From positions 744,001-808,000 of the forward strand of contig CAVSQM010000004.1 of assembly GCA_963730115.1 (NCBI GenBank): a DNA stretch of 64,000 nucleotides. The letters run 5' to 3'. Below the pieces are notes generated by a model. It did not search any database and was not told where the DNA came from. It saw only the letters and a list, made by a program, of their open reading frames with translations. The DNA comes from DASQFQ01 sp963730115 (lineage in GTDB: Bacteria > Actinomycetota > Thermoleophilia > Solirubrobacterales > Solirubrobacteraceae). Numbering within the stretch: the stretch's first letter is position 1; the number at the start of each line of letters is the position of its first letter. Made by a program: the position numbers and the translations under genes. Positions 54,746 through 63,409 of the stretch are shown piece after piece.

Positions 54746-56226
54746 CGGGCTCCAGTGTTACGCACCGCCCCGATGACGAGCGCGACGACGCCGACGAGCG
54801 CGTAGACCGCGGTGCCGAGGGCGAGGCCGCCGAGGACATCGGAGAGGTAGTGGGCGCGCAGGTAGATGCGGCTGGCCCCGACGCCGGCGACGATCGCCAG
54901 CGCGATCGTGACGATCGCGAAGCGGGTCGCCCAGTGGTGGCCGCCGCGGGCCATCACGACCGCACAGGCGATCCAGGCGATCGCGTAGGCCGAGTGCCCA
55001 GAGGGGTAGGCGAGGCCCTCGGTGTCGGAGTGCTGGCCGGACGGGCGGGCGCGGCCCTCGGCGTCCTTGGCGATATGGACGGCGAAGTAGAGGAGCGCGT
55101 GGGCGACGACGAGCGCGAGGCCCTCGCGGACCCGGTCGTGGCGGGCGGCCCAGATCGCGGTCGCGATCACGACGAGGGCGGTGACCGGATAGGAGCCGAC
55201 GTGCGTGAGCACGCGGATGACGGCGCCGGCGGAGTCCGTGTAGAGGGCGCCGAGGAGGTCGAACGCCTCGGCGTCGAACGGCGCGGACGGCTCCGGGCCG
55301 AGCAGCGCGCCGAGGCCGAAGAACACGTAGGTGCCGACCGCGGCGAGCGCGAGCAGCGTGGTCAGCTCGAGCCCGAACTGCGCGTGGTCGGCGACGAAGA
55401 AGACGGGCTTGCGCACGTGGCGCCACATCCCGCTGCGATCGAGCCGGCGTTGGACGGTGGCGCGGAATTCGTCGTCACGCCGGAGCTTGAGCACGAACCC
55501 GACCGCGAGGCCGACGACGACCAGCGCCGTGAAGGCGGCGAGGCCGCGGCCGATGTAGGCCTCGACGCGATCGAGCGACTGCCAGAAGAAGTAGCCGAGC
55601 AGGCAGAAGAGCGCGGACCACACCCCGGCGCCGAGCACGTCGTAGGGGATGAACTTGCGCAGCTCCATCCGCGACGCGCCGGCGATGAACGGCGCGATCG
55701 CGCGCACGAGGCCGATGAAGCGCCCGATCAGGATCGTGATGCCGCCGCGTCGGTCGAAGAAGTCCTCGACGTACTCGAGGCGCTCCTCGGTGATCTTCAC
55801 CCGCGGCCCGTGGCGGACCATGAAGTCGCGGCCGAGGCGGCGGCCGAGCATGTACGAGGTGAGGTCGCCCGCGACCGCGCACGCCCAGACGAGGCCGATC
55901 AGCAGGTAGATCGAGATCTCGCCCTGGCCGGCGACGACGCCGCCGATCAGGATCGTGGTCTCCCCGGGCACGACGAGGCCGACGAACGCGCCGGTCTCCG
56001 CGAACGCGAGCACGCCGACGAACAGGTAGGTCCACTTGCCGAGGCGCTGGCCGATGTCCTCGATCAGCGTGGTCAGGCTCGGCGGCTCGACGATGCCCAC
56101 GCCCCACAGCGCGAGGCCGACGGTGACGAGCGCCCCGCCGGCGAGCGTGAACCTGCCGAGGTGGTTGCGGCGGACGACCAGGAAGATCGCGAGGGCGACC
56201 GCGCCGGCGAGGGGGAAGAGCTTCAT
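54742..56226 (-). CDS. DedA (SNARE-associated) / PAP2 phosphatase fusion membrane protein
   Basis: 494 aa from ATG 56226. The N-terminal half is DedA: FAETGAFVGLVVPGETTILI and GRFIGLVRAIAPFIAGASRM. The C-terminal half is a PAP2 phosphatase with its three motifs: KDAEGRARPSG, YPSGHSAYAIAW and SRIYLRAHYLSDVLGG. DedA proteins move lipids (undecaprenyl-phosphate or phospholipid flipping) and PAP2 enzymes remove phosphate from lipid pyrophosphates, so the fusion suits undecaprenyl-pyrophosphate recycling. ATGA overlap with ispE supports an isoprenoid-lipid role. Confidence 0.93.
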   Translation of the reverse strand: MKLFPLAGAVALAIFLVVRRNHLGRFTLAGGALVTVGLALWGVGIVEPPSLTTLIEDIGQRLGKWTYLFVGVLAFAETGAFVGLVVPGETTILIGGVVAGQGEISIYLLIGLVWACAVAGDLTSYMLGRRLGRDFMVRHGPRVKITEERLEYVEDFFDRRGGITILIGRFIGLVRAIAPFIAGASRMELRKFIPYDVLGAGVWSALFCLLGYFFWQSLDRVEAYIGRGLAAFTALVVVGLAVGFVLKLRRDDEFRATVQRRLDRSGMWRHVRKPVFFVADHAQFGLELTTLLALAAVGTYVFFGLGALLGPEPSAPFDAEAFDLLGALYTDSAGAVIRVLTHVGSYPVTALVVIATAIWAARHDRVREGLALVVAHALLYFAVHIAKDAEGRARPSGQHSDTEGLAYPSGHSAYAIAWIACAVVMARGGHHWATRFAIVTIALAIVAGVGASRIYLRAHYLSDVLGGLALGTAVYALVGVVALVIGAVRNTGAR

Positions 56227-57066
56227 CCGGCGGGGCGTACTCGGGCCCACTCCGGGCCCACCGGCGCGGCGGCGAAGCCGCGCGGCCAGTCGCCGGCGGC
56301 CACCTCCGCCCGCGCGGGGTGGTCGAGGAACAGGCCGACGACCGTCGGCCCGGAGCCGGACACGAGCACGTGCTGGGCTCCCGCGCCGGTCGCGTACTCG
56401 AGCGCGGCGTCGATCCTCGGGCACAGCGAGCGGGCGGCGTCCTGGAGGTCGTTGTGCACGTGCGCGCCGGGGTCGGCGCGGACGGCGGTGTCGAGCTCGG
56501 CCAGCTCGGCGTGCGAGCGGGTGAGGCCGAGGCGATCGGCCTCGCGGTAGACGTCGGGGGTCGAGAGCGCGGCGTCGACCGGGAGCACGAGCACGCCGAG
56601 GGGGGCCGGATCGGGGAGGCGGTCGACGTGCTCGCCGGCGCCCGTCATCAGCACGCGGCCGGGGCGCAGCAGGCTGGCGACGTCGGCGCCGAGCCGCGGC
56701 GCGATCTCGGCGGGCAGCGCGCAGGCCGGCGGCGTGCGCGGCGAGCCGGAGCGCGGCCGCGGCGTCGGACGACCCCCCGCCCATGCCCGCGGCCACGGGG
56801 ACGCGCTTGTCGATCGTCAGCCGCTGCGGCGGGCCGTCCCACCCGGTCGCCTCGCGGAACAGCTGCAGCGCGCGGCCGGCGAGGTTCGGGCCCTCGACGC
56901 CGGGGCAGACGACCTCGTCGTGGTCGGCGGCGGGCTCGAGCGTCAGCTCGTCGGCGAGCGAGAGCGCCTGCACGACGGAGACGAGCGGGTGCAGGCCGTC
57001 GGCACGGGGCGTGCCGACGTAGAGGCAGACGTTGACCTTGCCGGGGGCGCGGGCGAACAGCCTCAT
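56223..57066 (-). CDS. ispE: 4-diphosphocytidyl-2-C-methyl-D-erythritol kinase, frameshifted
   Basis: About 280 aa, ATG 57066 (ATGA overlap with rsmA). GHMP kinase of the MEP isoprenoid pathway. Motifs: RAPGKVNVCLYVGTPRADGL, VPVAAGMGGGSSDAAAALRL (ATP loop), and HVLVSGSGPTVVGLFLDHP. An extra G near 56730 breaks the frame; the pieces join as AAGLRALPAEIAPRLGADVA. Since ispE is normally essential in MEP-pathway bacteria, the break is most likely a sequence error. Confidence 0.93.
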
Positions 57067-57893
57067 TGAGGCGTGGGCTCGTTCAGTGCGTCATACAACG
57101 CGCGCCACTGCTCCGGCCCGAGCACCTCGGCCCGCGCGTCGGCCTTCAGCCCGAGCGCTTCCAGCGCCGCCCGCGCCCGGTCGCGGTCCATCCCCGCCAG
57201 CGCCAGCGACCGCGGCAGCGCCTTGCGCCGGTGCGCGAAGCCGGCGGTGACGAGCCGCCGCAGCTCGGGATCGGGCGGTGGGCCCGTGCGCCGCAACCTG
57301 ACGAGCACCGAGTCGACGTTCGGCACGGGGTGGAAGACGTTGCGCGACACGGGCCGCAGCACGCGTACCTCGCTCGCCAGCTGGGCGAGCACCGACGGCG
57401 CCCCGTACGCCGAGCTGCCGGGGCGGGCCGCCAGCCGCTCGCCGACCTCGCGCTGGACCATCGCGACCTGCGTCGTCACGGCCGGCAGCTCCTCGACCGC
57501 GCGCAGGATCACCGTCGCGGCGACGCCGTAGGGGAGGTTGGCGACCACCTTGGTCGGCGCGGGCTGCAGCCCGGCGAGGTCGAGGCGGACTGCGTCGGCG
57601 AAGTGCAGCGTCGTGTTCGGCCACGGGTCGAGCGCGTCGCGCAACGCCGGCTCGAGCCGGCGGTCCACCTCCACCACGTGCACGTGGGCGACGCGCGCGG
57701 CCAGGTACTCCGAGAGCACGCCGAGCCCGCCGCCGACCTCGAGCACCACGTCTCCGGGGGTCAGATCGGCCTGGAGGCCGATGACCCCTAGCAGGTTCGA
57801 GTCGATCAGGAAGTTCTGGCCCAGCTCGCGGTTGGGACGGATGCCGAACGCCTTCATGCGGCGCAGGCTGGGCTGCGCCGGGAGCTCGCTCAC
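57063..57893 (-). CDS. rsmA: 16S rRNA dimethyladenosine transferase
   Basis: 276 aa from GTG 57893. It dimethylates two adjacent adenosines near the 3' end of 16S rRNA. Motifs: RPNRELGQNFLIDSNLLGVI, VVLEVGGGLGVLSEYLAARV (SAM site), VEVDRRLEPALRDALD, VVANLPYGVAATVILRAVEE (NLPY catalytic motif) and FHPVPNVDSVLVRLRR. GTGA overlap with tatD upstream and ATGA with ispE downstream. Confidence 0.96.
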   Translation of the reverse strand: MSELPAQPSLRRMKAFGIRPNRELGQNFLIDSNLLGVIGLQADLTPGDVVLEVGGGLGVLSEYLAARVAHVHVVEVDRRLEPALRDALDPWPNTTLHFADAVRLDLAGLQPAPTKVVANLPYGVAATVILRAVEELPAVTTQVAMVQREVGERLAARPGSSAYGAPSVLAQLASEVRVLRPVSRNVFHPVPNVDSVLVRLRRTGPPPDPELRRLVTAGFAHRRKALPRSLALAGMDRDRARAALEALGLKADARAEVLGPEQWRALYDALNEPTPQ

Positions 57894-58640
57894 CAGCCGA
57901 ACAGGCGCGCGGCGTTGGCCTCGACCGCCTGCTCGAGCTCCCGGTAGTCGATGCCGCGGCGCTCGGCGATGAACTCGCGCGGTGTAGACGACGTACGCGC
58001 TCTGGTTGCGGTGCTTGCGCACGGCCTGCGGGCTCAGGTACGGCGCGTCGGTCTCGACGAGCAGGCGGTCGAGCGGGACGCGCACGGCGGCGTCCGCGAG
58101 CTCGGTCGACTTCGGGTACGTCACGTTGCCGGCGAACGAGATCCACCAGCCGCGGTCGAGGCACTCGTCGAGCCGGTCCGGCATCGAGAAGCAGTGCATG
58201 ACGACCTCGACGCCCTGGGCGCGGGTCGCGAGCGTGTTGACGGTGTCGTCGTCGGCCGCGCGCGTGTGGATGACGAGCGGCTTGCCGGCCGCGCGGGCGA
58301 CCTCGATCTGGGCGAGGAACGCGCGCTCCTGGTCCTCGCGCGGCGCGCGGTCGCGGTAGTAGTCGAGCCCGGTTTCGCCGACCGCCCGGCAGAGCGGGGC
58401 CTGCGCGAGCTCGGCCAGCTCCGCGGCCGCGGCGTCGTCGAAGCCCTCGGCGCTGTTCGGGTGGCGGCCGACCGCGGCGAAGACCTCGTCGAACCGCTCC
58501 GCGGCGGCGAGCGCCGAGCGGCAGCCCTCCGAGTCCATCCCGATCGTGAGGATCCGGTTCACGCCCACCTGGCGCGCCGCGGCCACCAGCTCGTCCTCGG
58601 GCGCAGGGCCGTGGTCGAGATGGGTGTGCGAGTCGATCAC
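57890..58640 (-). CDS. tatD: TatD family hydrolase, frameshifted near its end
   Basis: About 249 aa from GTG 58640. Metal-dependent DNase-type TIM barrel: MIDSHTHLDHGP (HxH metal ligands), GETGLDYYRDRAPREDQERA (Glu ligand), PLVIHTRAADDDTVNTL (His), VVMHCFSMPDRL and LLVETDAPYLSPQAVR (Asp). An extra C near 57970 must be removed to read YTAEFIAERRGIDYRELEQA and end in ARLFGW. It is 13 bp downstream of metG. Confidence 0.93.
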
Positions 58641-58653
58641 CGGTGACGCACCA

Positions 58654-60168
58654 CTAGGGCTTTGGGAACAGGGGCGGGAGCTCGCTGATCGAGCCGCCGC
58701 CCGCGCCGTCGCCGAACGTCGCGGCGCTCAGCTCGAGCCGCTCGTCCCCGAGCGCGGCGAGCAGCTTCGCGGTCGACTCGGGCATGTAGGGCGAGAGCAG
58801 GACGGTGACGACGCGCAGGCCTTCGGCGAGCGACCGCAGCGTGGTCTGGAGCTCGGCCGCGGCGCCGGGATCCTTCGCCAGCTTCCACGGCGCCTTCTCC
58901 TCGACGTAGCGGTTGAGCCGCCGCACGCGCGCCCAGATGCGGTCGAGCGCCTGGGTGATCTCGGCGCGGTCGAGCAGGCTCGCGACCTCGTCGGCCAGGC
59001 CGTCGAAGTCGCCGCGCAGCTCCGGGTCGACCTCGACCGTGGGCACCGCGCCGTCGCAGTAGCGGCCGATCATGTTCAGCGTGCGGCTGGCGAGGTTGCC
59101 GTACTCGTTGGCGAGCTCGGACGTGTAGCGCTCGCCGAACGTCGTCGTCGACACGCTGCCGTCGAGCCCGAAGGAGACCTCGCGGTAGCAGTAGTAGCGC
59201 AGCGCGTCGGTCCCGAACTGGTCCATCACCGCGAACGGGTCGAGCACGTTGCCCAGCGACTTGGACATCTTGTGCTCCTCGCCCGACGCGTCCTTCATCA
59301 GCAGGTAGCCGTGGATGAAGAGGTGCTCGGGCAGCGCGATGTCGGCGGCGAGCAGCATCGCCGGCCAGAAGACCGCGTGGAACTTGAGGATGTCCTTGCC
59401 GATGACGTGGAAGTCGGCGGGCCAGAACGTGCCGGTCTCGTCGGTGCCGTCGCGGGCGAAGGAGAGCGCGGTGTAGTAGTTCAGGAGCGCGTCGAACCAG
59501 ACGTAGAAGACGTGGTCGGGATCCCACGGGACGGGCACGCCCCAGTTGAGCTTCGCGCGGCTGAGGGAGACGTCCTGCAGCCCTCCGGCGATGAACGAGC
59601 GCGCCTCGTTGAAGCGGACGCGCGGCAGCACGAAATCGGACTGCCCGTCGTAGAGCTGCTCGAGCTGCTCCTGGAAGGCGGAGAGGCGGAAGAACCAGTT
59701 CTCCTCGCGCTCGCGGTCGAGCGGGATGCGGTGGATCGGGCAGGTGTTGTCGGGACCCATCTCGGCGTCGGTCTTGAAGTCCGCGCAGCGGGGGCAGTAC
59801 CAGCCCTCGTACATGCCCTTGTAGACGTGGCCGTTGTCGTAGATGCGCTGCATGACCTCCTGGACCCGCTTGCCGTGGCGCGGGTCGGAGGTGCGGATGA
59901 AGAAGTCGATGCTCGCGTTGATGCGCGGCATCAGGTCCTGGAAGCGGGCGGCGTTGCGGTCGGCGAGCTCCTTGGGGCTGACGCCCTCGCGCTCGGCGGC
60001 CTGGGCGACCGGCTCCCCGTGCTCGTCGGTGCCGGTGAGGAAGAAGACGTCCTCGCCCCGCTGGCGCATGTGGCGGGCGAGGATGTCGGCGCCGATCGTC
60101 GTGTACGCGTGCCCGAGGTGGGGCGCGGCGTTGACGTAGTAGATGGGGGTGGTGACGTAGAAGGCCAT
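58654..60168 (-). CDS. metG: methionyl-tRNA synthetase
   Basis: 504 aa from ATG 60168. Class I synthetase: YYVNAAPHLGHAYTTIGADI (HIGH motif as HLGH), a zinc-type knuckle CPRCADFKT ... CPIH, FDALLNYYTALSF, and HKMSKSLGNVLDPF (KMSKS). Helical anticodon-binding domain at the C-terminus without the tRNA-binding extension of longer forms. First gene of the metG-tatD-rsmA-ispE operon and divergent from the cupin gene with 32 bp between. Confidence 0.96.
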   Translation of the reverse strand: MAFYVTTPIYYVNAAPHLGHAYTTIGADILARHMRQRGEDVFFLTGTDEHGEPVAQAAEREGVSPKELADRNAARFQDLMPRINASIDFFIRTSDPRHGKRVQEVMQRIYDNGHVYKGMYEGWYCPRCADFKTDAEMGPDNTCPIHRIPLDREREENWFFRLSAFQEQLEQLYDGQSDFVLPRVRFNEARSFIAGGLQDVSLSRAKLNWGVPVPWDPDHVFYVWFDALLNYYTALSFARDGTDETGTFWPADFHVIGKDILKFHAVFWPAMLLAADIALPEHLFIHGYLLMKDASGEEHKMSKSLGNVLDPFAVMDQFGTDALRYYCYREVSFGLDGSVSTTTFGERYTSELANEYGNLASRTLNMIGRYCDGAVPTVEVDPELRGDFDGLADEVASLLDRAEITQALDRIWARVRRLNRYVEEKAPWKLAKDPGAAAELQTTLRSLAEGLRVVTVLLSPYMPESTAKLLAALGDERLELSAATFGDGAGGGSISELPPLFPKP

Positions 60169-60200
60169 CGGCGTGGCCTTCACGTTAGATACTCGGAGGC

Positions 60201-60662
60201 ATGGAACGCTTCAACCTGCTGGCTGCCTCCCCTGAGTACGACGACGCCGACCCCGAGGGCTATCGCGCGGGCATGGACCGCTTCGGGCCGAAGATCGGTG
60301 CCTCGCAGCTCGGCGGCTCTGTCTACGAGCTCCCGCCCGGGCAGAGCATCTGCCCCTACCACTACGAGTGGCCCGAAGAGGAGTGGCTGATGCCGCTCGA
60401 CGGGACGGTGGTGGTGCGCACGCCGGCCGGCGAGGAGGATCTGAGCGCGTTCGAGATCGTCGTGTTCCCGGTCGGGCCGGACGGGGCGCACAAGGTGACG
60501 AACCGCGGCTCCGACGCGGTGCGCGTGCTGATGCTCTCGACGAAGCCGGAGTACTCGGTGGCGGTCTATCCCGACAGCGACAAGCTGCTCGCGACCACGC
60601 CGCACGACCGGCTCATGTCGCGGCGGTCGGGCCATCTCGACTACTACGACGGGGAGGTGTGA
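60201..60662 (+). CDS. cupin domain protein
   Basis: 153 aa, ATG 60201 with GGAGG upstream. Cupin motif 1 YELPPGQSICPYHYEWPEEE (His/Glu metal ligands) and motif 2 IVVFPVGPDGAHKVTNRGSD. The C-terminus carries VYPDSDKLLATTPHD. Possibly a sugar- or acid-binding cupin; no defined reaction. The next cupin gene begins 1 bp after its stop, so they are co-expressed. Confidence 0.9.
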   Translation: MERFNLLAASPEYDDADPEGYRAGMDRFGPKIGASQLGGSVYELPPGQSICPYHYEWPEEEWLMPLDGTVVVRTPAGEEDLSAFEIVVFPVGPDGAHKVTNRGSDAVRVLMLSTKPEYSVAVYPDSDKLLATTPHDRLMSRRSGHLDYYDGEV

Positions 60663-60663
60663 G

Positions 60664-61005
60664 GTGGCGGAGCCGCTGACGCTCGACACGGTGGTCGATC
60701 TCGCGACGGAGACGAGCACGCAGACGTTCGACGGTCACGCGCACGGCGTCGACGCCTCGTTCATGCTCGTGCACATGGAGCCCGGGCGGGGGCCGTCGCT
60801 GCATCGCCACGCCTACCCCGAGGTGTTCATCGTCGCCGACGGCGAGGCGACGTTCACGGTCGACGGCGCCGAGCACGTGGTGCGCGGCGGGCAGACGGTG
60901 GTGGTGCCGGCGGGTGCGGCGCACCGGTTCGAGAACACGGGCTCGGTGACGCTCGAGCTGACGAGCATCCAGCCGGTCGCCGAGATGAAGACGGAGTGGC
61001 TCTAG
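60664..61005 (+). CDS. small cupin domain protein
   Basis: 113 aa from GTG 60664. Single cupin barrel: GRGPSLHRHAYPEVFIVADG (motif 1: His, His, Glu ligands) and VVVPAGAAHRFENTGSVTLE (motif 2, His ligand). Typical small metal-binding cupin of unknown substrate. Coupled to the preceding cupin. Its TAG stop shares a CTAG with the convergent VOC gene. Confidence 0.9.
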   Translation: MAEPLTLDTVVDLATETSTQTFDGHAHGVDASFMLVHMEPGRGPSLHRHAYPEVFIVADGEATFTVDGAEHVVRGGQTVVVPAGAAHRFENTGSVTLELTSIQPVAEMKTEWL

Positions 61006-61412
61006 CTCGCGCGGCTGATGCGGAACACGTGGCCGTCGGGGTGGCGGACGTGCATCTCGCGCACGTTCCACGGCTCGTCGGTCGGCGGGGACGTGACCTC
61101 GAGGCCCTCGGCCAGGCAGCGCTCGTGCACGGCGTCGACGTCGTCGACCCAGATGGCGACCCACGCGCCCTGGTCCGCACGCTGGTCGGCGCCCGCGCCC
61201 GTAGACGTGTTGGTGCCGCGGCCGCGGCCCCCCTGACCGTCGTGGCACAGGAAGATCTCGCTCTCCCCCGCGGTCACCGCGCCGAACTCGACCGGGCCGT
61301 CGGGCTCGACGCGCCACTCGAACCCCTTCTCCCAGCCGAGCTTGCCGAACCAGGCCACGCTCGCCTCGACGTCGGACACGTTGAGGATCGGGACGAGCTG
61401 CTCGACCTTCAC
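61002..61412 (-). CDS. VOC superfamily (glyoxalase-like) protein
   Basis: 136 aa from GTG 61412, GTGA overlap with the next VOC gene. Paired beta-alpha-beta-beta units: QLVPILNVSDVEASVAWFGK, and WVAIWVDDVDAVHERCLAEG with EMHVRHPDGHVFRISR at the end. It resembles bleomycin-resistance/dioxygenase-type proteins; a Gly/Arg-rich insertion (GQGGRGRGTNTSTG) sits in the middle. Substrate unknown. Confidence 0.88.
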   Translation of the reverse strand: MKVEQLVPILNVSDVEASVAWFGKLGWEKGFEWRVEPDGPVEFGAVTAGESEIFLCHDGQGGRGRGTNTSTGAGADQRADQGAWVAIWVDDVDAVHERCLAEGLEVTSPPTDEPWNVREMHVRHPDGHVFRISRAS

Positions 61413-61765
61413 GCCGCCTTCCAGATCCCGAACACGACGCCCTGCGGGTCGGCCGCGTAGGCGGCCCAGCCGGCCTCGCCGACCTGCCGCTCGGGGGCGA
61501 TGACCTTGCCGCCCGCCGCCTCGACCTTCCCGAGCGCCTCGCCGATGTCGTCGACCATGATCGTGCAGATCGCGTTCTGCGCGTGCGGGAAGTCGCTCGC
61601 GCGCATGATGCCGCCGTTGATGCCGAGCTCCTCCTCGCCGGTCTCGACGAGCCAGTAGGTCTGACCCGGCCACGACTGGTTCTTCCAATCGAAGACGTCA
61701 TCGAAGAACTTCACCGACTGCTCGGGATCGTCGGAGAGGAACTCGAAGTGGACGACGCGCGGCAC
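61409..61765 (-). CDS. VOC superfamily (glyoxalase-like) protein, short
   Basis: 118 aa from GTG 61765. VVHFEFLSDDPEQSVKFFDD starts the fold; TIMVDDIGEALGKVEAAGGK and YAADPQGVVFGIWKAA end it. Similar to CFP-30B/27-kDa antigen-like VOC proteins. It overlaps the downstream VOC gene start by 4 bases, so both are made together; its own start lies within the tail of the M23-like gene. Confidence 0.88.
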   Translation of the reverse strand: MPRVVHFEFLSDDPEQSVKFFDDVFDWKNQSWPGQTYWLVETGEEELGINGGIMRASDFPHAQNAICTIMVDDIGEALGKVEAAGGKVIAPERQVGEAGWAAYAADPQGVVFGIWKAA

Positions 61766-62492
61766 GCTGCACCTCCCGGTCTGCGATTCGGAAGCCTCAA
61801 CCTACCGGCCCCGACGAGCCCCGCAAGGCCGAGCCCGAGCCCCAGCCAGACCGGCCACGGGGCGAGGCCCGGCGCGGGGCGGGCGACGGCCTGCGGGCGG
61901 GCCGGGTGGAGGCGGGCGGGGCGGCCCTGCGGCGACCGGAACGGGCGGTACCACGGCGACGCTCCGCGTGGCGGCGGTGGCGGCGGCGGGCGGACGGGCC
62001 GGCCGCGGGGCGGCGCGCGGAGGAGCGGCGGTGCGGGGCGGCCGGCGCCGAGGAACCGCAGCGGGTCGACGTAGCCGAAGCGCTTGCCCTCGCGGCGGAC
62101 ACCGAAGTGCAGCGCGCCCTCCGCGCGGCCGAGCCTGGTGCCGGCGCCGACGCGCCCACCCTCGCGCACGGTCACGCGCGCGAGCGGCGCGTAGGTGACG
62201 CGCCAGTGCCGCAGCGCACGCTCACCGTGCCGGCGCCCGCGACCGGCCCCGCGAACACGACGCGACCCGCGCACGCCGCCCGCACCGGCCCGCGCGCGGC
62301 GTAGTCGACCCCGCGGTGCTGGCCGCGCCGGAAGGGGTCCGGGCCGAGGCGGAAGAGCCGCGCCGGCTCGCCGGCCACCGGCGGGCTCCAGTGCCGCGGA
62401 GCCGCGGCGGCCGCGGCGGCAAGGAGGAGCAGCGCGATGCCGGTGGCGAAGCCGAGCAGCACGGCCGGGCCGAGGATCGGGTGGTCGGGCAT
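61711..62492 (-). CDS. M23-like peptidase domain protein, frameshifted and lacking one catalytic His
   Basis: About 260 aa from ATG 62492. N-terminal membrane helix (AVLLGFATGIALLLLAAAAA), then an M23 (LytM) domain: RRGQHRGVDYAARGPVRAAC with His/Asp zinc ligands, RVVFAGPVAGAGTVSV, and GALHFGVRREGKRFGYVDPL. In active enzymes this last motif is HxHFG; here the first His is Ala. A base is missing near 62215 before HWRVTYAPLARV. Proline/arginine tail and a second membrane helix follow, and the end overlaps the VOC gene; the exact C-terminus is doubtful. Confidence 0.75.
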
Positions 62493-62584
62493 GGGCCGCG
62501 ACGCTAGGTGCGCCGCAATGGCGGGTCGTCGGGCATGGGCGCGCGACGCTACGGGCGCCGGAGCGGCGGGTGGCCGCGCGCGCG

Positions 62585-63409
62585 TCAATCGTTGCGGTCT
62601 TGTGCGCCTTCTGTCACAGCTCGGTACAGATCGTTGGCGGCTCCGCCCGTGAGCTCGGCGACGACCGAGGCGGCGGGCCGGGCGCGGGCTCCCGCCTCGA
62701 CGAGGCGGCGGACGGCGTCGATGGCCCGCGGGTCGGCTCCCTCGCGCGGTGGGGCGGCGCCGATGACGAGGACGACCTCGCCGCGGGGCGGCGCGTCCGC
62801 GTAGCGCGCCGCGAGCTCGGCCGCCTCGCCGCGCACGATCTCCTCGTGGAGCTTCGTCAGCTCGCGGCAGACCGCGACCGGGCGCGCCGGGTCGAGGTCG
62901 GCGAGCACCTGGAGCGAGGCGGCGACGCGGCGGGGCGACTCGAAGGCGACGAGCGTCTCCTCCGCGCCCAGCAACGCCTCGAGCGGCCCGCGCTTGCGCG
63001 GGAGGAAGCCGGCGAAGCGCCACCGCTCGGCGGGCAGGCCGCTCGCCACCAGCGCGGCGATCGCCGCGGACGGGCCGGGCAGGACCTCGACCTCCAGCCC
63101 TGCCGCGATGCAGCCGGCGACGAGCACGTAGCCGGGGTCGGAGACGAGCGGCATGCCGGCGTCGGAGACGAGCGCGACGACGGTGCCGTCGACCATGCGG
63201 CCGACGAGCTCGGGCGTCCGCTCGCGCTCGTTGTGCTCGTGGTAGGAGACCAGCGTCGCCTGCACCCCGTAGCGCTCGAGCAGGACGCGGGTCCGGCGGG
63301 TGTCCTCGCACGCGACGAGATCGGCCTCGCGGAGGGCGGCGAGGACGCGAAGCGTGACGTCCTCGAGGTTGCCGATCGGCGTCGGGCAGACCACCAGGCG
63401 GCCGCTCAC
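62585..63409 (-). CDS. rsmI: 16S rRNA (cytidine(1402)-2'-O)-methyltransferase
   Basis: 274 aa from GTG 63409. SAM-dependent tetrapyrrole-methylase-fold enzyme: LVVCPTPIGNLEDVTLRVLA, LVACEDTRRTRVLLERYGV, ALVSDAGMPLVSDPGYVLV, EVLPGPSAAIAALVASGLP and FAGFLPRKRG are all rsmI motifs. It methylates C1402 in the decoding centre. GTGA overlap with the ROK kinase gene upstream. Confidence 0.96.
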   Translation of the reverse strand: MSGRLVVCPTPIGNLEDVTLRVLAALREADLVACEDTRRTRVLLERYGVQATLVSYHEHNERERTPELVGRMVDGTVVALVSDAGMPLVSDPGYVLVAGCIAAGLEVEVLPGPSAAIAALVASGLPAERWRFAGFLPRKRGPLEALLGAEETLVAFESPRRVAASLQVLADLDPARPVAVCRELTKLHEEIVRGEAAELAARYADAPPRGEVVLVIGAAPPREGADPRAIDAVRRLVEAGARARPAASVVAELTGGAANDLYRAVTEGAQDRND

